A stretch of DNA of 64,000 nucleotides, taken from NCBI GenBank assembly GCA_965370045.1, contig CBDUSI010000005.1, forward strand, positions 5,210-69,209, given 5' to 3'. Positions 9,356-18,017 of this stretch are shown here, piece by piece; the stretch's first letter is position 1; each line of letters starts with the position of its first letter. Both the position numbers and the translations under genes were made by a program. The stretch comes from CAZONU01 sp965370045 (GTDB lineage: Bacteria > Planctomycetota > SZUA-567 > JAKLDR01). The notes beneath the pieces are model-generated. The model did no database searches. It saw only the letters and a program-made list of their open reading frames with translations, and had not been told where the DNA came from.

Positions 9356-10174
9356 CTACTCCTTCGCCCCTTCGGAGCGCAGCTGGGCCCCGCAGCCCTT
9401 GCAGAACCCCGCGCCGGCATCGTGCCCCGCGCTCCCGCACTGCGGGCACTTCCGGGAGACATCCCCGCTTCTGGTCGCCTCGGCCACCGCCACGGACACG
9501 AAGCCGGTGGGCACCACGATCAGGCTGTAGCCCAGGATCATGATGGCCGCGGCGATGCCCTGCCCCAGCCCGGTCTGGGGGTGGATGTCGCCGTAACCCA
9601 CGGTGGTCAGGGTGACGATCGCCCAGTAGATGCTCCGGGGGATGTTGTCGAAGCCAGGGTTGTCCCGCTCCACGACGTACATCAGCGCCCCGAGCATGGC
9701 CACCATGGTCAGGATGAACAGGAGAAAGATCACGATCCGCCGCGCGCTGGCCTTGAGCGCGGTCAGCAGCACCCGCGTCTCCTCGACGTAGTTGGCCAGG
9801 CCGAACACCCGGAAGATCCTCAGCAGTCGGAGCACCCGGACCACCATCACCAGGTGGCGGAGGGGCGTGAACAGCGCCGCGTAGGCGGGGGCCACCGCCA
9901 GGAAGTCGACCACGCCGAAGAAGCTGAAGGCGTACTTCCTCCGCTTCTCGGCCGAGTAGAGGCGCAGCAGGTACTCAATCGTGAAGAGCACCGTGAAGAA
10001 CCACTCGGCGGTGCGCAGCTGGGAGCCGTAATCCCGCTCGACCCCCTCCACGGTCTCGAGCATGACCACCAGCACGCTGATCAGGATGCAGACGATCAGC
10101 ACCACGTCGAACAGCCGACCGGCGCGGGTATCGACGCCGAATATCACCTCGCGGAGTCTCTTTCGGAGGCTCAT
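9356..10174 (-). CDS. Kv-type voltage-gated potassium channel with C-terminal zinc ribbon
   Basis: A 272-residue six-transmembrane channel. The S4 voltage sensor carries arginines every third residue (RHLVMVVRVLRLLRIFRVF). The pore contains the K+ selectivity filter TVGYGD, between the last two helices. After the final helix comes a short zinc-ribbon-like tail with two CxxC pairs (CPQCGSAG and FCKGCGAQL), unusual for this family. I chose the ATG at 10174 (MSLRKRL), four bases after the upstream stop, with GGAGAAG before it; the longer frame to 10216 would overlap the previous gene. It is the last gene of a three-gene unit with a sugar isomerase-like protein and an oxidoreductase, and a functional link to them is not obvious. 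Confidence 0.92.
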   Translation of the reverse strand: MSLRKRLREVIFGVDTRAGRLFDVVLIVCILISVLVVMLETVEGVERDYGSQLRTAEWFFTVLFTIEYLLRLYSAEKRRKYAFSFFGVVDFLAVAPAYAALFTPLRHLVMVVRVLRLLRIFRVFGLANYVEETRVLLTALKASARRIVIFLLFILTMVAMLGALMYVVERDNPGFDNIPRSIYWAIVTLTTVGYGDIHPQTGLGQGIAAAIMILGYSLIVVPTGFVSVAVAEATRSGDVSRKCPQCGSAGHDAGAGFCKGCGAQLRSEGAKE

Positions 10175-10178
10175 GTGC

Positions 10179-11012
10179 CTAGCTCTTCTCCAGATAGGCC
10201 CGCTTGATCTTCTCAACGTACCCGTCCTGGGGCTCGGCCCAGTGCTCCTCGCTGAAGACCTCGACCTCGTTCCAGCCGGCGAAGCCGGCCTCCTCCATCC
10301 AGCCGCGGATGCCCTTGATGTCGAGGCAGCCCTCGCCCATCAGTCCGCGGTCGGTCAGCAGGTGCCGGGTCTTGACCCGCCAGTCGCAGATGTGAAAGGC
10401 GAAAAGCCATCCGTTCTCGCCGGCGACCCTTATCTCGGATTCCAGGTCCGGATCCCACCAGGTGTGGTAAACGTCCACGGCGATGCCCAGGCCGGGATCG
10501 CGAAGCTCCTCGCAGACGGCCCGCGCCTCGGCCATGCGGTTGACCGCCGACTTGTCCGCGGCGTACATGGGATGCAGGGGCTCAATGGCCAACTTGACGC
10601 CGCAGGCCGCCGCGTGCGGCAGCAGCGCCTCGATGCCCGCGGATATCTGCCGGCGGGCCTCGGCCAGGGGCATGCCCGGCACCGCCCCGCAGACCAGGAC
10701 AACCAGCGGCGCGCCGACAGCCGCGGCCTCGTCGACGCATTTCCTGTTCTCGTCGATGGCCTGCTGGCCGCCGCCTTCCTCACACGCCGGAAAGAAACCG
10801 CCGCGCACCAGGGACACCGGAGCTATTCCCGAGGCGCGAATCATCTCTCCGGCCTTCTCCGCGCCGACGGGCTCGATAACGTTCCGCCAGACGCAGATGC
10901 CCCCGATTCCCGCCCGCGCGTAGCCCTCCAGGCACTCGGCCAGGCTCCACGGCTTGTTGGTCATGGTGTGGACCGCCAGCCGGGAGAGGTCCGTGAGCGC
11001 GGAGGCGGGCAC
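10179..11012 (-). CDS. Sugar phosphate isomerase/epimerase-like TIM barrel protein
   Basis: A 277-residue protein of the xylose isomerase-like TIM barrel superfamily (AP endonuclease 2 fold). Expected metal ligands are visible as Glu in LAIEPLHPMY, Asp in IAVDVYHTWWDP, His in FAFHICDWR and Glu in WNEVEVFSEEHW. These proteins usually isomerise or epimerise sugars or cyclitols using a divalent metal; the substrate here cannot be read from sequence. It begins at a GTG three bases after the stop of the Gfo/Idh/MocA gene and ends four bases before the channel gene, so the three are co-transcribed. The pairing with an NAD(P)-dependent oxidoreductase suggests a small sugar or inositol conversion pathway. 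Confidence 0.88.
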   Translation of the reverse strand: MPASALTDLSRLAVHTMTNKPWSLAECLEGYARAGIGGICVWRNVIEPVGAEKAGEMIRASGIAPVSLVRGGFFPACEEGGGQQAIDENRKCVDEAAAVGAPLVVLVCGAVPGMPLAEARRQISAGIEALLPHAAACGVKLAIEPLHPMYAADKSAVNRMAEARAVCEELRDPGLGIAVDVYHTWWDPDLESEIRVAGENGWLFAFHICDWRVKTRHLLTDRGLMGEGCLDIKGIRGWMEEAGFAGWNEVEVFSEEHWAEPQDGYVEKIKRAYLEKS

Positions 11013-11015
11013 GGT

Positions 11016-12173
11016 TCAGACCTCCAGCGCGGGCACGTCCACCCAGGCGCGCCGCTTCCAACTCTCTATCCCGCACTCGGCGAGCTGCACGCCCTTGGCG
11101 CCCTCCAGCAGGCTCCACTTGAAGGGCTCGTCCACCACCGCGTGGCGCAGGAAGAGCTCCCACTGGGCTTTGAAGGCGTTGCCGTAGTCCTCCGCGTCGG
11201 GGACCTCCTGCCAGTCGGCGAAGTAGTCGATGGGCTGCTCAATGTCCGGGTTCCACACCGGGCGGGGCGTCCCGCTCAGCGGCTGAATCCGGCAGCTGCG
11301 CAGCCCGGCCACGGCGCTGCCCTGGGTGCCGTCGACCTGCACGGCCAGGAGGTCGTCGCGGCGCACGCGTACGCACCACGAGGAGTTAAAGTGGCAGACG
11401 ACTCCGTTATCCAGCTTGAAGGTGCTGTAGACGGAGTCCTCCGCGCTGCACTTGTAGCTCTCGCCCTGCTCGTCGACGCGCTCCTTGATGTGCGTGGCCC
11501 CCAGGCAGGAGACCGCGGCGACATGGCCGAAGAGGTTGTCGATCACGTAGCGCCAGTGGCAGAGCATGTCCACGATGATGCCGCCGCCGTCCTCAGTCCG
11601 GTAGTTCCAGGAGGGCCGCTGGCAGGGCTTCCCGGGATCCTTGCCGTCGAAGACCCAGTAGCCGAACTCGCCGCGAACGCTGATGATCTCACCGAAGAAG
11701 CCGTCGTCCATCAGTCCCCTGAGCTTGAGCAGGCCGGGCAGCCAGAGCTTGTCCTGGACCACCCCGTTCTTGAGTCCCGCGTCGCGGCACAGCGCGTAGA
11801 GGCGATAGGCCTCCTCCGTCGCCGTCGCGATGGGCTTCTCGCAATAGATGGCCTTGCCAGCCTTCACGGCCATCTCCACGAAACGGGCGCGCTGCTGGGT
11901 TGTCGAGGAGTCGAAGAATATCTCGTTGTGGGGGTCCGCCAGCGCGGCGGCGACGTCGGTCGTCCAGCGCTCCACCCCGAACCGCCCGGCGAGGGCCTTG
12001 AGCTTCGCCTCGTTCCGCCCGGTGAGGATGGGGTCGGGCACTATCGTCAAATCGTTTGAGACCTTTACGCCGCCCTGCTTGATGATGGCCACTATCGAGC
12101 GGTCCAGGTGCTGATTCGTGCCCATTCGCCCGGTGACGCCGTTGAGTATCACACCGACCTTGCGGACTGACAT
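11016..12173 (-). CDS. Gfo/Idh/MocA family NAD(P)-dependent oxidoreductase
   Basis: A 385-residue oxidoreductase. The N-terminus carries a Rossmann-type start (VRKVGVILNGVTGRMGTN), somewhat unlike the usual GxGxxG. The family signature EKP is present in AIYCEKPIATATEEAYRL, and a C-terminal alpha/beta substrate domain follows. Family members oxidise or reduce sugar and inositol hydroxyls with NAD(P). I chose the ATG at 12173 because GGAGGAG lies 7 nt upstream; the frame extends to 12215 without a better start. It leads the unit with the TIM-barrel isomerase and the channel gene. The substrate is unknown. Confidence 0.9.
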   Translation of the reverse strand: MSVRKVGVILNGVTGRMGTNQHLDRSIVAIIKQGGVKVSNDLTIVPDPILTGRNEAKLKALAGRFGVERWTTDVAAALADPHNEIFFDSSTTQQRARFVEMAVKAGKAIYCEKPIATATEEAYRLYALCRDAGLKNGVVQDKLWLPGLLKLRGLMDDGFFGEIISVRGEFGYWVFDGKDPGKPCQRPSWNYRTEDGGGIIVDMLCHWRYVIDNLFGHVAAVSCLGATHIKERVDEQGESYKCSAEDSVYSTFKLDNGVVCHFNSSWCVRVRRDDLLAVQVDGTQGSAVAGLRSCRIQPLSGTPRPVWNPDIEQPIDYFADWQEVPDAEDYGNAFKAQWELFLRHAVVDEPFKWSLLEGAKGVQLAECGIESWKRRAWVDVPALEV

Positions 12174-12287
12174 GCGGTCTCCTCCGGGCCAAGAAGAAGA
12201 GCGGCCGGGGCTCACGGCTCCCCGACCACCCCGGTCTCAGTCGCTGTGGGGCCTCTATGGCAGCGGGCAGTTCGCGAAGCCGACCGA

Positions 12288-12527
12288 CTAGCCGGCGGCC
12301 AGCTCCTCCATGTAGGCGACAGCTTTGCCGACGGTGTCGTTGGCGCCCGCGCGGTCCTCGTCGATTTCGAGGTCGAACTCCTCCTCCAGCGCGGCGATGA
12401 GCTCGACGGACTGGATGGACTCCATGCCCAGGTCGCGGACGAAGTTGGCCTCGTCGGTGACCTTCTCGACGGGGACCTTGAGCAGATCGGCAATCACCTT
12501 GCGGGTGCGGTCGGCGGCTTCGGACAT
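12288..12527 (-). CDS. Acyl carrier protein, stand-alone
   Basis: A 79-residue four-helix carrier protein. The phosphopantetheine attachment serine is Ser37 in FVRDLGMESIQSVELIAALE; the usual DSL is replaced by ESI, a known variant. Start at an ATG with AGGAGG seven bases upstream, and its own promoter is visible (TTGACA, 16 nt, TAGGAT). No fatty-acid synthase, ketosynthase or phosphopantetheinyl transferase gene lies nearby, so whether it serves fatty-acid synthesis or a specialised acyl transfer is open. It precedes the Gfo/Idh/MocA gene by 114 bases. Confidence 0.93.
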   Translation of the reverse strand: MSEAADRTRKVIADLLKVPVEKVTDEANFVRDLGMESIQSVELIAALEEEFDLEIDEDRAGANDTVGKAVAYMEELAAG

Positions 12528-12566
12528 CCGGCTTCCTCCTGCTGCGTTAATGGCCTCTGGCCCGAA

Positions 12567-12594
12567 ATCCTAGCAGAGGGTCTCTCTCTGTCAA
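12567..12594 (-). promoter_or_regulatory. Sigma-70-type promoter of the acyl carrier protein gene
   Basis: Minus strand: TTGACA (12594-12589), 16 nt spacer, TAGGAT (12572-12567). The predicted transcript start is about 33 bases before the ATG, leaving room for the AGGAGG site. Confidence 0.65.
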
Positions 12595-12610
12595 GTGGGG
12601 CACTGGAAAT

Positions 12611-12625
12611 GGCCGCCCGGCGGCC
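12611..12625 (-). terminator. Hairpin terminator after the D-threonine aldolase-like gene
   Basis: A perfect GGCCGC/GCGGCC stem with a 3-base loop lies 17 bases past the stop of the 12642-13712 gene, followed on the minus strand by ATTTCC. It separates that gene from the acyl carrier protein promoter. Confidence 0.5.
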
Positions 12626-12641
12626 AATCTCCGAAACCCGC

Positions 12642-13712
12642 CTACTGTCTGAGGCCCGACGCCTCGATAGGCCAGGTGTCCAGCACCTCGTCGCCGGCGA
12701 CCAGGTGCATCTCCGGGTACAGGTTGCAGGTGGTGCAGCCGTGCCAGGGGATCATCCTCACTTTCTGGCCGACCTCGAACCTGCCGCCAGCGCCACTCAC
12801 TCGCAAGTGCTCCTCGTTGAGCTTGAACTCGGCGGACCCCTCGTCGAAGCCCACTATCTCCGGAGGCGCCTGCTCCATTCCACATGACTTATGGCCCACG
12901 TCGAAGACCGCGCGGTCGCCCCGGGCCGAGAGCACCGTGGCAAGGACAAACAGCGCGTTGTCGAAGTCCTTCCGCACCGTGCGGTAACGCGCGTCCATCA
13001 GCGCGTAGGAGCCCACCTGGAGTTCGTCTATCCCCTCGGCGACGCCGGTAACGTCGAAGGTCCCGGTGCCCCCGGCGCTGACGGTCTTCACGTCAATGCC
13101 GGCGGCCTCGACCTCGCGGCGGACACCGGTCATCTTCCCGACGGCCTTCCCGGCGACGCGCGCGCGCTCGGCGGCGTCGGCTATGAAGCAAGCGTGGCCC
13201 TCGTAGGCCTGGATGCCGGCGAAACGTACGCCGTCGGTCGCGGCCAGCAGCCGGGCCAGTTGAATCACTTCCGCGGCGCCGTCCACTCCGCAGCGGGCCA
13301 GGCCCACGTCGAGCTCCACGAGAACGCCGATCTCGACTCCCGCCGCCCGCGCCGCCGCGGCCAGCCCCTCGACCTGGCCGGCATCGTCGACGCAGCACTT
13401 GACCTCGGCCCTCCTGTTGAGCCCGGCCAGCCGGCGAAGCTTGTCCGCGCCGAGAATCTGGTTGGCGACCAGCACGTCCCCGATGCCCGCTTCAACAAGA
13501 ACTTCCGCCTCGGAGACGATGGCGCAGGTGATCCCCGCACAGTTGCCGGCATCGAGCTGCAGCTTGGCGATCCGCGTCGTCTTGTGGGTCTTGAAGTGCG
13601 GCCGGACGTTGGCCGCGCGGCCCTCGAAGAAACCGGCCATGCGCCTGATGTTCCGCTCCATGACCGCGCGCTCGACGAGCAGGCAGGGGGTCTCCATCTC
13701 GTTGACGTTCAT
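12642..13712 (-). CDS. D-threonine aldolase / D-serine dehydratase-like PLP enzyme
   Basis: A 356-residue member of the fold-type III PLP family (alanine racemase N-terminal barrel plus DSD1-like C-terminal domain). The PLP lysine is in VRPHFKTHKTTRIAKLQ. The C-terminal metal-binding signature is seen in IPWHGCTTCNLYPEMHLV, followed by VLDTWPIEASG. Family members cleave D-threonine to glycine and acetaldehyde, or dehydrate D-serine, with a divalent metal; the choice between them is not decidable here. It begins at an ATG 36 bases after the DUF4954 gene, so it may be the last gene of that unit. A hairpin terminator follows it. Confidence 0.88.
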   Translation of the reverse strand: MNVNEMETPCLLVERAVMERNIRRMAGFFEGRAANVRPHFKTHKTTRIAKLQLDAGNCAGITCAIVSEAEVLVEAGIGDVLVANQILGADKLRRLAGLNRRAEVKCCVDDAGQVEGLAAAARAAGVEIGVLVELDVGLARCGVDGAAEVIQLARLLAATDGVRFAGIQAYEGHACFIADAAERARVAGKAVGKMTGVRREVEAAGIDVKTVSAGGTGTFDVTGVAEGIDELQVGSYALMDARYRTVRKDFDNALFVLATVLSARGDRAVFDVGHKSCGMEQAPPEIVGFDEGSAEFKLNEEHLRVSGAGGRFEVGQKVRMIPWHGCTTCNLYPEMHLVAGDEVLDTWPIEASGLRQ

Positions 13713-13748
13713 GCAGTCTTGCCCTGATACCGTTCAGAACACCCGCTG

Positions 13749-15737
13749 CTAACCGAGCGCAGCGGCGCTCTCCTTGAAGCTCGCGCAGCGCTTCTCCATC
13801 TCGGCCAGCTCCGCGTTCATCTGCTCGACGAACTTGTCGGCCTCGAACGTGCCGCGGACCGCCTCGAAGTCCGCGTCGCGCGCGGCCTCGTCCCCGCCGA
13901 CCCCGAAGCCGATGCGGGACATCTCCGAGAACTCCTTCTCAGCGTCGGAGCGCACCATGCGGAGGGACTTGCCGCGATCCCTCGCCAGTGACTCGGCCGC
14001 CCCCGCCAGGGCCGTCCCGTCCATATCACAGGGCTTCGTCCCGAAGCGCTCTTCCCATACCGAGACTACCCAGTTCCACTCGTCGGCCTCGTAGGCCGCG
14101 TGACACTCGGCCAGGCGCGCGTTCAGCGAGTCGAGGTCGGCCACATCACCGCCCGCCACGTCGGCCAGCAGCTTTTCGAAGCGCTCCCGGGCGACCAGCA
14201 AGCCGGAAACGTCGTCCCACTGGCGGTCGCAGACCCCGCCGGTCTCGGGGACCAGGCGCTCGCGGACCGCGGCCAATCCCTTCTCCAGGGCCGGCTCGGC
14301 GCGGTCCAACACCTTACCGGTGAGGTAGGCGTCGATGGCCGTGCGGTAGAACTTTGCGCCGGTCCTGAGCAGCAGGCGCTTGACCCAAGCGCCGCCCACG
14401 TTGACCTCCACCACGGACTTGGGCGTCTCTTTCGAGAGGCGCGAGAGCAGCGCCTCGCCGCGGAGCATCCTCTCTACTGTGTAAGGACTGAAAACCGGGA
14501 AGCTGATCAGGTCGCGCTTGACGCTGCCCTTCCGGCGATCCCGCGCGGGCCACTTGGCGCCGTCGCGCACCGTGCCCACCGTATACAGATTGAAAGCCGG
14601 CGTCGCGTAGCTCCTCGAGCCCCGCGCGTCGACGTAGCTGAAGGGCAAATCGCCCAGGTCGAAGTTGGCCATGTTCTTGCCGATGACCACGGTGAAGGGC
14701 CCCAGCCGGCAGGGCCACAGCAGGTAGCTGGAGCTGCCGGTCTTCGAGCCGCGCTCCAGGATGCCCTGGTGCACCGGCCCGAGCTTATACATATGGTTGC
14801 TTTGATTAGTGCCGCTGCCCGCGTTGTAGAAGGACATCAGCGCAGCAATCAGCAACGTTGATTTGTGATGGGTCACCGTGTACGGACCCGCGAAGAGCGC
14901 CACGCCCTCGCCGTGGAAGGCCTCGCAATTGGCGAAGAACAGGCAGTTCTCCCCGGAGAAGCCCTTGCCCACCTTGCTGGCCTGGCCCACGAAGCAGCGC
15001 TCCAGCAGCGCGCCCTCGGTGACGCTGGCGCCCTCGGCGAAAACGAACTCCCGCGCGGTCACCCCGCTGCCCACCACGGCCGGCGCGGCCGCCTCGCTGA
15101 GGATGATGCCGTCGGCCAGTTCCGCCGCGCCCTCCACGCGCGCGGCCGGGCCGATGTTCACGTTGCGAATGCTGCCCGCGCCGCGGACCAGCGCGCCGGC
15201 GCCCACGCGCCCGCGGTCGGACCTGAACGCCTTCACCCGCGCGTCGACCATCTTCTCCAACGCGCCGATGAGCTTGGGCCGGTCGCGGTACATGGCCAGC
15301 ATGTAGGCAACCTGGGCACTGAGCTCGGGGTAGAGCCTGACCCCGCGGCCGCCGGCCTCGTTGACGGCCTGGACCTCGGCCCCGCACCCGAAAGTGCTGC
15401 CCGCCTGGCACTCCATAACGCCGACGTTCTCGAGCACCGCGCCGGGCTCAACGTCGTAGTTGGCCACGTGCGAGCCAACGTTGCGAACCAGGCAGCCATC
15501 GCCCAGCGTCACGTCGTGCAACGCGGCCTCGTAGACCCCGCAGGCCTTCTCGACCGGGCCGGTCCTGACGCTGCCGGTGAGGTTCCCCAGGCGGACCTCG
15601 CCGCTCAGCGCGGCCTCGCGCACCCGCGCGGGCTCGAAAGGGTCGGCGACCTGTATCTTGCTCCAGTCCGGCGAGCAGCAGCCCTGGGCCTCGAGCTGCT
15701 TCACTTCCGCGTCGGTCAGCGGTCGATAGTCGGCCAT
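13749..15737 (-). CDS. DUF4954 family protein (left-handed beta-helix, nucleotidyltransferase/acyltransferase-like)
   Basis: A 662-residue protein I recognise as DUF4954, known mainly from Bacteroidetes and spirochaetes. Conserved stretches include LTDAEVKQLEAQGCCSPDW at the start, AGPYTVTHHKSTLLIAALMS and NAGSGTNQSNHMYKLGPVHQ in the middle, and KWPARDRRKGSVKRDLISF later. The first 400 residues contain hexapeptide-type repeats that build a left-handed beta-helix, the fold of sugar and acyl transferases. The C-terminal 150 residues are helical. I start it at the ATG at 15737, 20 bases after the acetate kinase stop; the same frame runs open to 16403 but that stretch overlaps ackA and lacks conservation. 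The function is not experimentally known to me. Confidence 0.88.
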   Translation of the reverse strand: MADYRPLTDAEVKQLEAQGCCSPDWSKIQVADPFEPARVREAALSGEVRLGNLTGSVRTGPVEKACGVYEAALHDVTLGDGCLVRNVGSHVANYDVEPGAVLENVGVMECQAGSTFGCGAEVQAVNEAGGRGVRLYPELSAQVAYMLAMYRDRPKLIGALEKMVDARVKAFRSDRGRVGAGALVRGAGSIRNVNIGPAARVEGAAELADGIILSEAAAPAVVGSGVTAREFVFAEGASVTEGALLERCFVGQASKVGKGFSGENCLFFANCEAFHGEGVALFAGPYTVTHHKSTLLIAALMSFYNAGSGTNQSNHMYKLGPVHQGILERGSKTGSSSYLLWPCRLGPFTVVIGKNMANFDLGDLPFSYVDARGSRSYATPAFNLYTVGTVRDGAKWPARDRRKGSVKRDLISFPVFSPYTVERMLRGEALLSRLSKETPKSVVEVNVGGAWVKRLLLRTGAKFYRTAIDAYLTGKVLDRAEPALEKGLAAVRERLVPETGGVCDRQWDDVSGLLVARERFEKLLADVAGGDVADLDSLNARLAECHAAYEADEWNWVVSVWEERFGTKPCDMDGTALAGAAESLARDRGKSLRMVRSDAEKEFSEMSRIGFGVGGDEAARDADFEAVRGTFEADKFVEQMNAELAEMEKRCASFKESAAALG

Positions 15738-15757
15738 GGGCGCGTCCTTCCCTCTTC

Positions 15758-16975
15758 TCACTTGCCAGCGATAGTCAGCTCGTAGGTGTCCGCGGCGATG
15801 GCCTTCTCCTCGTTGGTGGGCACAACCATCAGTCGGACCGCGGAGTCCGCGGCAGCCACGTCGGCCTCGACGCCGCCCACCGCCGCGTCGTTCCTGGCGG
15901 GGTCCAGCTTGATCCCCAGGTTGGCCTCCAGGCCCTCGACGGCCCCGGCCCGGACCGGGGCGGCGTTCTCGCCGATGCCCCCGGTGAAGATCACCGCGTC
16001 GAGCTTGGGCAGCACCGCGGCGTAGGCACCGATGTACTTGCGGATGCGGTAGGCGAAGATATCCACCGCCAGCTTCGCGCGCCCGTTCCCGTCGCCGACG
16101 GCCGCCAGCAACGCGCGCATGTCGTTGGACACTCCGGAGACGCCCAGCAGACCGCTCTGCTTGTTGAGCAGTCTGCTGATCGCCTCGTAGTCCTCGAACT
16201 CCTCCTGCTCGGCCAGGTAGTAGATGATCCCCGGGTCGACGTCCCCGCTGCGCGTGCCCATGACCAGGCCCTCCAGCGGGGTCATGCCCATGCTGGTGTC
16301 CACCGAGTGGCCTCCCCGGATCGCGGCCATCGAGCAGCCGTTGCCCAGGTGACAGGTTATGGCGTTCAGGTCGTACTTGTGCTTGCCGAGTATCTCGGCG
16401 CACCTGCGGGCCACGTAGCGGTGGCTGGTGCCGTGGAAGCCGTAGCGGCGCACCCGGTACTTCTCGTAGACCTCGTAGGGCAACCCGTACAGGTAGGCGT
16501 GCTCGGGCAGCGTGGTGTGAAAGGAGGTGTCGAAGCAGGCCACCTGGGGGACGCCGGGCATCAGTTCCTTCGCCCCGCGGATGCCGGTCAGGTTTGGCGG
16601 GTTGTGCAGGGGAGCCAGGTCGTAGTACTCCTCGATGGTCTTCTCGACCTCCTCGGTGACGACCACCGAGCCGGTGAAAGCCTCGCCGCCGTGGACCACC
16701 CGATGGCCCACGGCCTTGATCTCCGAGAGGTCTTTCAGCGCGGGACTATCCCCGCCCGTCAGGCAGCTCACCAGCACGTTTAGCCCCGCGCGATGGTCGG
16801 GGACGGGCAGTTCCTCGCGGCGCTCGCGGCCCCCGCTGAGGCATTTGTACCCGCCGATCTCGTCACCGATGCGCTCGATCAGCCCCTTGGCCAGCACCTC
16901 GCCCTGGGGCATGGCATAGAGCTGGTACTTTATCGAAGAACTGCCACAGTTCAGAACCAGGACTTTCTCTGACAC
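15758..16975 (-). CDS. ackA: Acetate kinase
   Basis: A 405-residue ASKHA kinase that interconverts acetyl phosphate plus ADP with acetate plus ATP. Signatures are VLVLNCGSSSIKYQLY at the N-terminus, ACFDTSFHTTLPEHAYLYGL in the middle, HLGNGCSMAAIRGGHSVDTS, and the nucleotide-binding FTGGIGENA near the C-terminus. The length is normal for the family. It starts at a GTG six bases after the pta stop, so pta and ackA are one operon for substrate-level ATP formation or overflow acetate metabolism. The DUF4954 gene follows 20 bases later. Confidence 0.97.
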   Translation of the reverse strand: MSEKVLVLNCGSSSIKYQLYAMPQGEVLAKGLIERIGDEIGGYKCLSGGRERREELPVPDHRAGLNVLVSCLTGGDSPALKDLSEIKAVGHRVVHGGEAFTGSVVVTEEVEKTIEEYYDLAPLHNPPNLTGIRGAKELMPGVPQVACFDTSFHTTLPEHAYLYGLPYEVYEKYRVRRYGFHGTSHRYVARRCAEILGKHKYDLNAITCHLGNGCSMAAIRGGHSVDTSMGMTPLEGLVMGTRSGDVDPGIIYYLAEQEEFEDYEAISRLLNKQSGLLGVSGVSNDMRALLAAVGDGNGRAKLAVDIFAYRIRKYIGAYAAVLPKLDAVIFTGGIGENAAPVRAGAVEGLEANLGIKLDPARNDAAVGGVEADVAAADSAVRLMVVPTNEEKAIAADTYELTIAGK

Positions 16976-16981
16976 CTTACA

Positions 16982-17947
16982 CTACCCCCTGCCCGCGGCT
17001 ATAGCCGCGACGATGGCTGCCGTCCCCACTATGTCGTCCACGCTTGCTCCCCGCGACAGGTCGCTGCACGGTTTACGAAGTCCCTGGAGGATGGGGCCGT
17101 AGGCCGCCGCGCCTCCCAGGTACTGGCTGAGCTTGTAGGAGATGTTCCCGGCGTCGAGGTCCGGGAACACCAACACGTTGGCCTTCCCCGCGACAGGGCT
17201 TTCCGGGCATTTCTTCTTCGCCACGCGATCAATGATGGCGCTGTCGACCTGGAGTTCGCCGTCCACGGACAGTTCCGGGGCCCTCTCCCGGACTATGCTC
17301 ACCGCTTCAATCACCTTGCCTGCGTCCTCATGCTGTCCAGAGCCCTTGGTGGAAAAACTGAGCATGGCCACCAGGGGCTCGATGCCCAGCAGCGCCCGCG
17401 CGCTGGTCGCGCTGGAGATGGCGATGTCCGCCAACTCCTCGGCCGTGGGCTGCACCACCACCCCGCAATCAGCATAGACCACGACCTTCCTTCCCTGGCC
17501 CAGGAAATGCGGGAAATCCATGAGGAAGAAGCTTGAAGGAATGCCGATGCCCTCGGCCAGACCCACGGTAAGCATGGCCGCGCTGATCACGCTGGCGGTG
17601 GCGTTGGCGGCCCCGGCCACCAGGCAATCGGCCTCTCCGGCGGCTAGGGCCGCCCCGCCGAAAACCAGCGCCTTGCGAACCACCCGGTTAGCCACTTTCT
17701 CAAAAATATCCGGTCGACCCTGGTGATAAACCCGTGCGTAGCGGGCCAGGCGCTGCTCATCTCTCAGGCCGTAAACGTCCACGCCTTCGGCGGGGCTCTC
17801 CGCAGCTATCAGAATCGGCCGCGCCCAGCCCTCGGCGGCGATCCTGGCCGCCGCCTCGCGAATCCGTTCGTCTTCGCCTTCCGGGAAAATCACCCTCGGC
17901 TGCGCCCGCCGGGACTTCTCCTTGAATCCGCCTATGAGGTCGACCAT
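16982..17947 (-). CDS. pta: Phosphate acetyltransferase (short, EutD/Pta-C type)
   Basis: A 321-residue enzyme for reversible transfer of acetyl from CoA to phosphate. Recognisable family stretches include RVIFPEGEDERIREAAARIA, ADCLVAGAANATASVISAAM, AMLSFSTKGSGQHEDAGKV, ELSVDGELQVDSAI and NVLVFPDLDAGNISYKLSQYL. It is the short form without the N-terminal DRTGG domain of enterobacterial Pta. The ATG lies 7 bases after a GGAG. ackA follows after six bases. It comes 70 bases after nagB, with a hairpin between them. Confidence 0.96.
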   Translation of the reverse strand: MVDLIGGFKEKSRRAQPRVIFPEGEDERIREAAARIAAEGWARPILIAAESPAEGVDVYGLRDEQRLARYARVYHQGRPDIFEKVANRVVRKALVFGGAALAAGEADCLVAGAANATASVISAAMLTVGLAEGIGIPSSFFLMDFPHFLGQGRKVVVYADCGVVVQPTAEELADIAISSATSARALLGIEPLVAMLSFSTKGSGQHEDAGKVIEAVSIVRERAPELSVDGELQVDSAIIDRVAKKKCPESPVAGKANVLVFPDLDAGNISYKLSQYLGGAAAYGPILQGLRKPCSDLSRGASVDDIVGTAAIVAAIAAGRG

Positions 17948-17964
17948 GAGGTGCTCCAGGAAGA

Positions 17965-17987
17965 GGCCCCGGATCGAACCGGTGGCC
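17965..17987 (-). terminator. Hairpin between nagB and pta
   Basis: An eight-pair stem (GGCC, one bulged base, CCGG, loop TTCGAT, CCGGGGCC) lies about 30 bases after the nagB stop, followed by TCTTCC. It may terminate or attenuate nagB transcription before pta. Confidence 0.4.
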
Positions 17988-18017
17988 CGTGTGCCCCCTC
18001 GCTTGCCGGCAGTCGCG

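Noticed and set aside
13713..13748. Promoter for the D-threonine aldolase-like gene
   Set aside because: No convincing -35/-10 pair. The 36-nt gap suggests read-through from the DUF4954 gene.
15738..16403. N-terminal extension of the DUF4954 frame
   Set aside because: It overlaps ackA in another frame and carries no family similarity. The ATG at 15737 has the expected family start.
17948..18017. tRNA-like T-arm (GGTTCGATCC) between nagB and pta
   Set aside because: The T-stem does not pair in the tRNA register and no acceptor or anticodon arm exists. It is better explained as an 8-bp hairpin.
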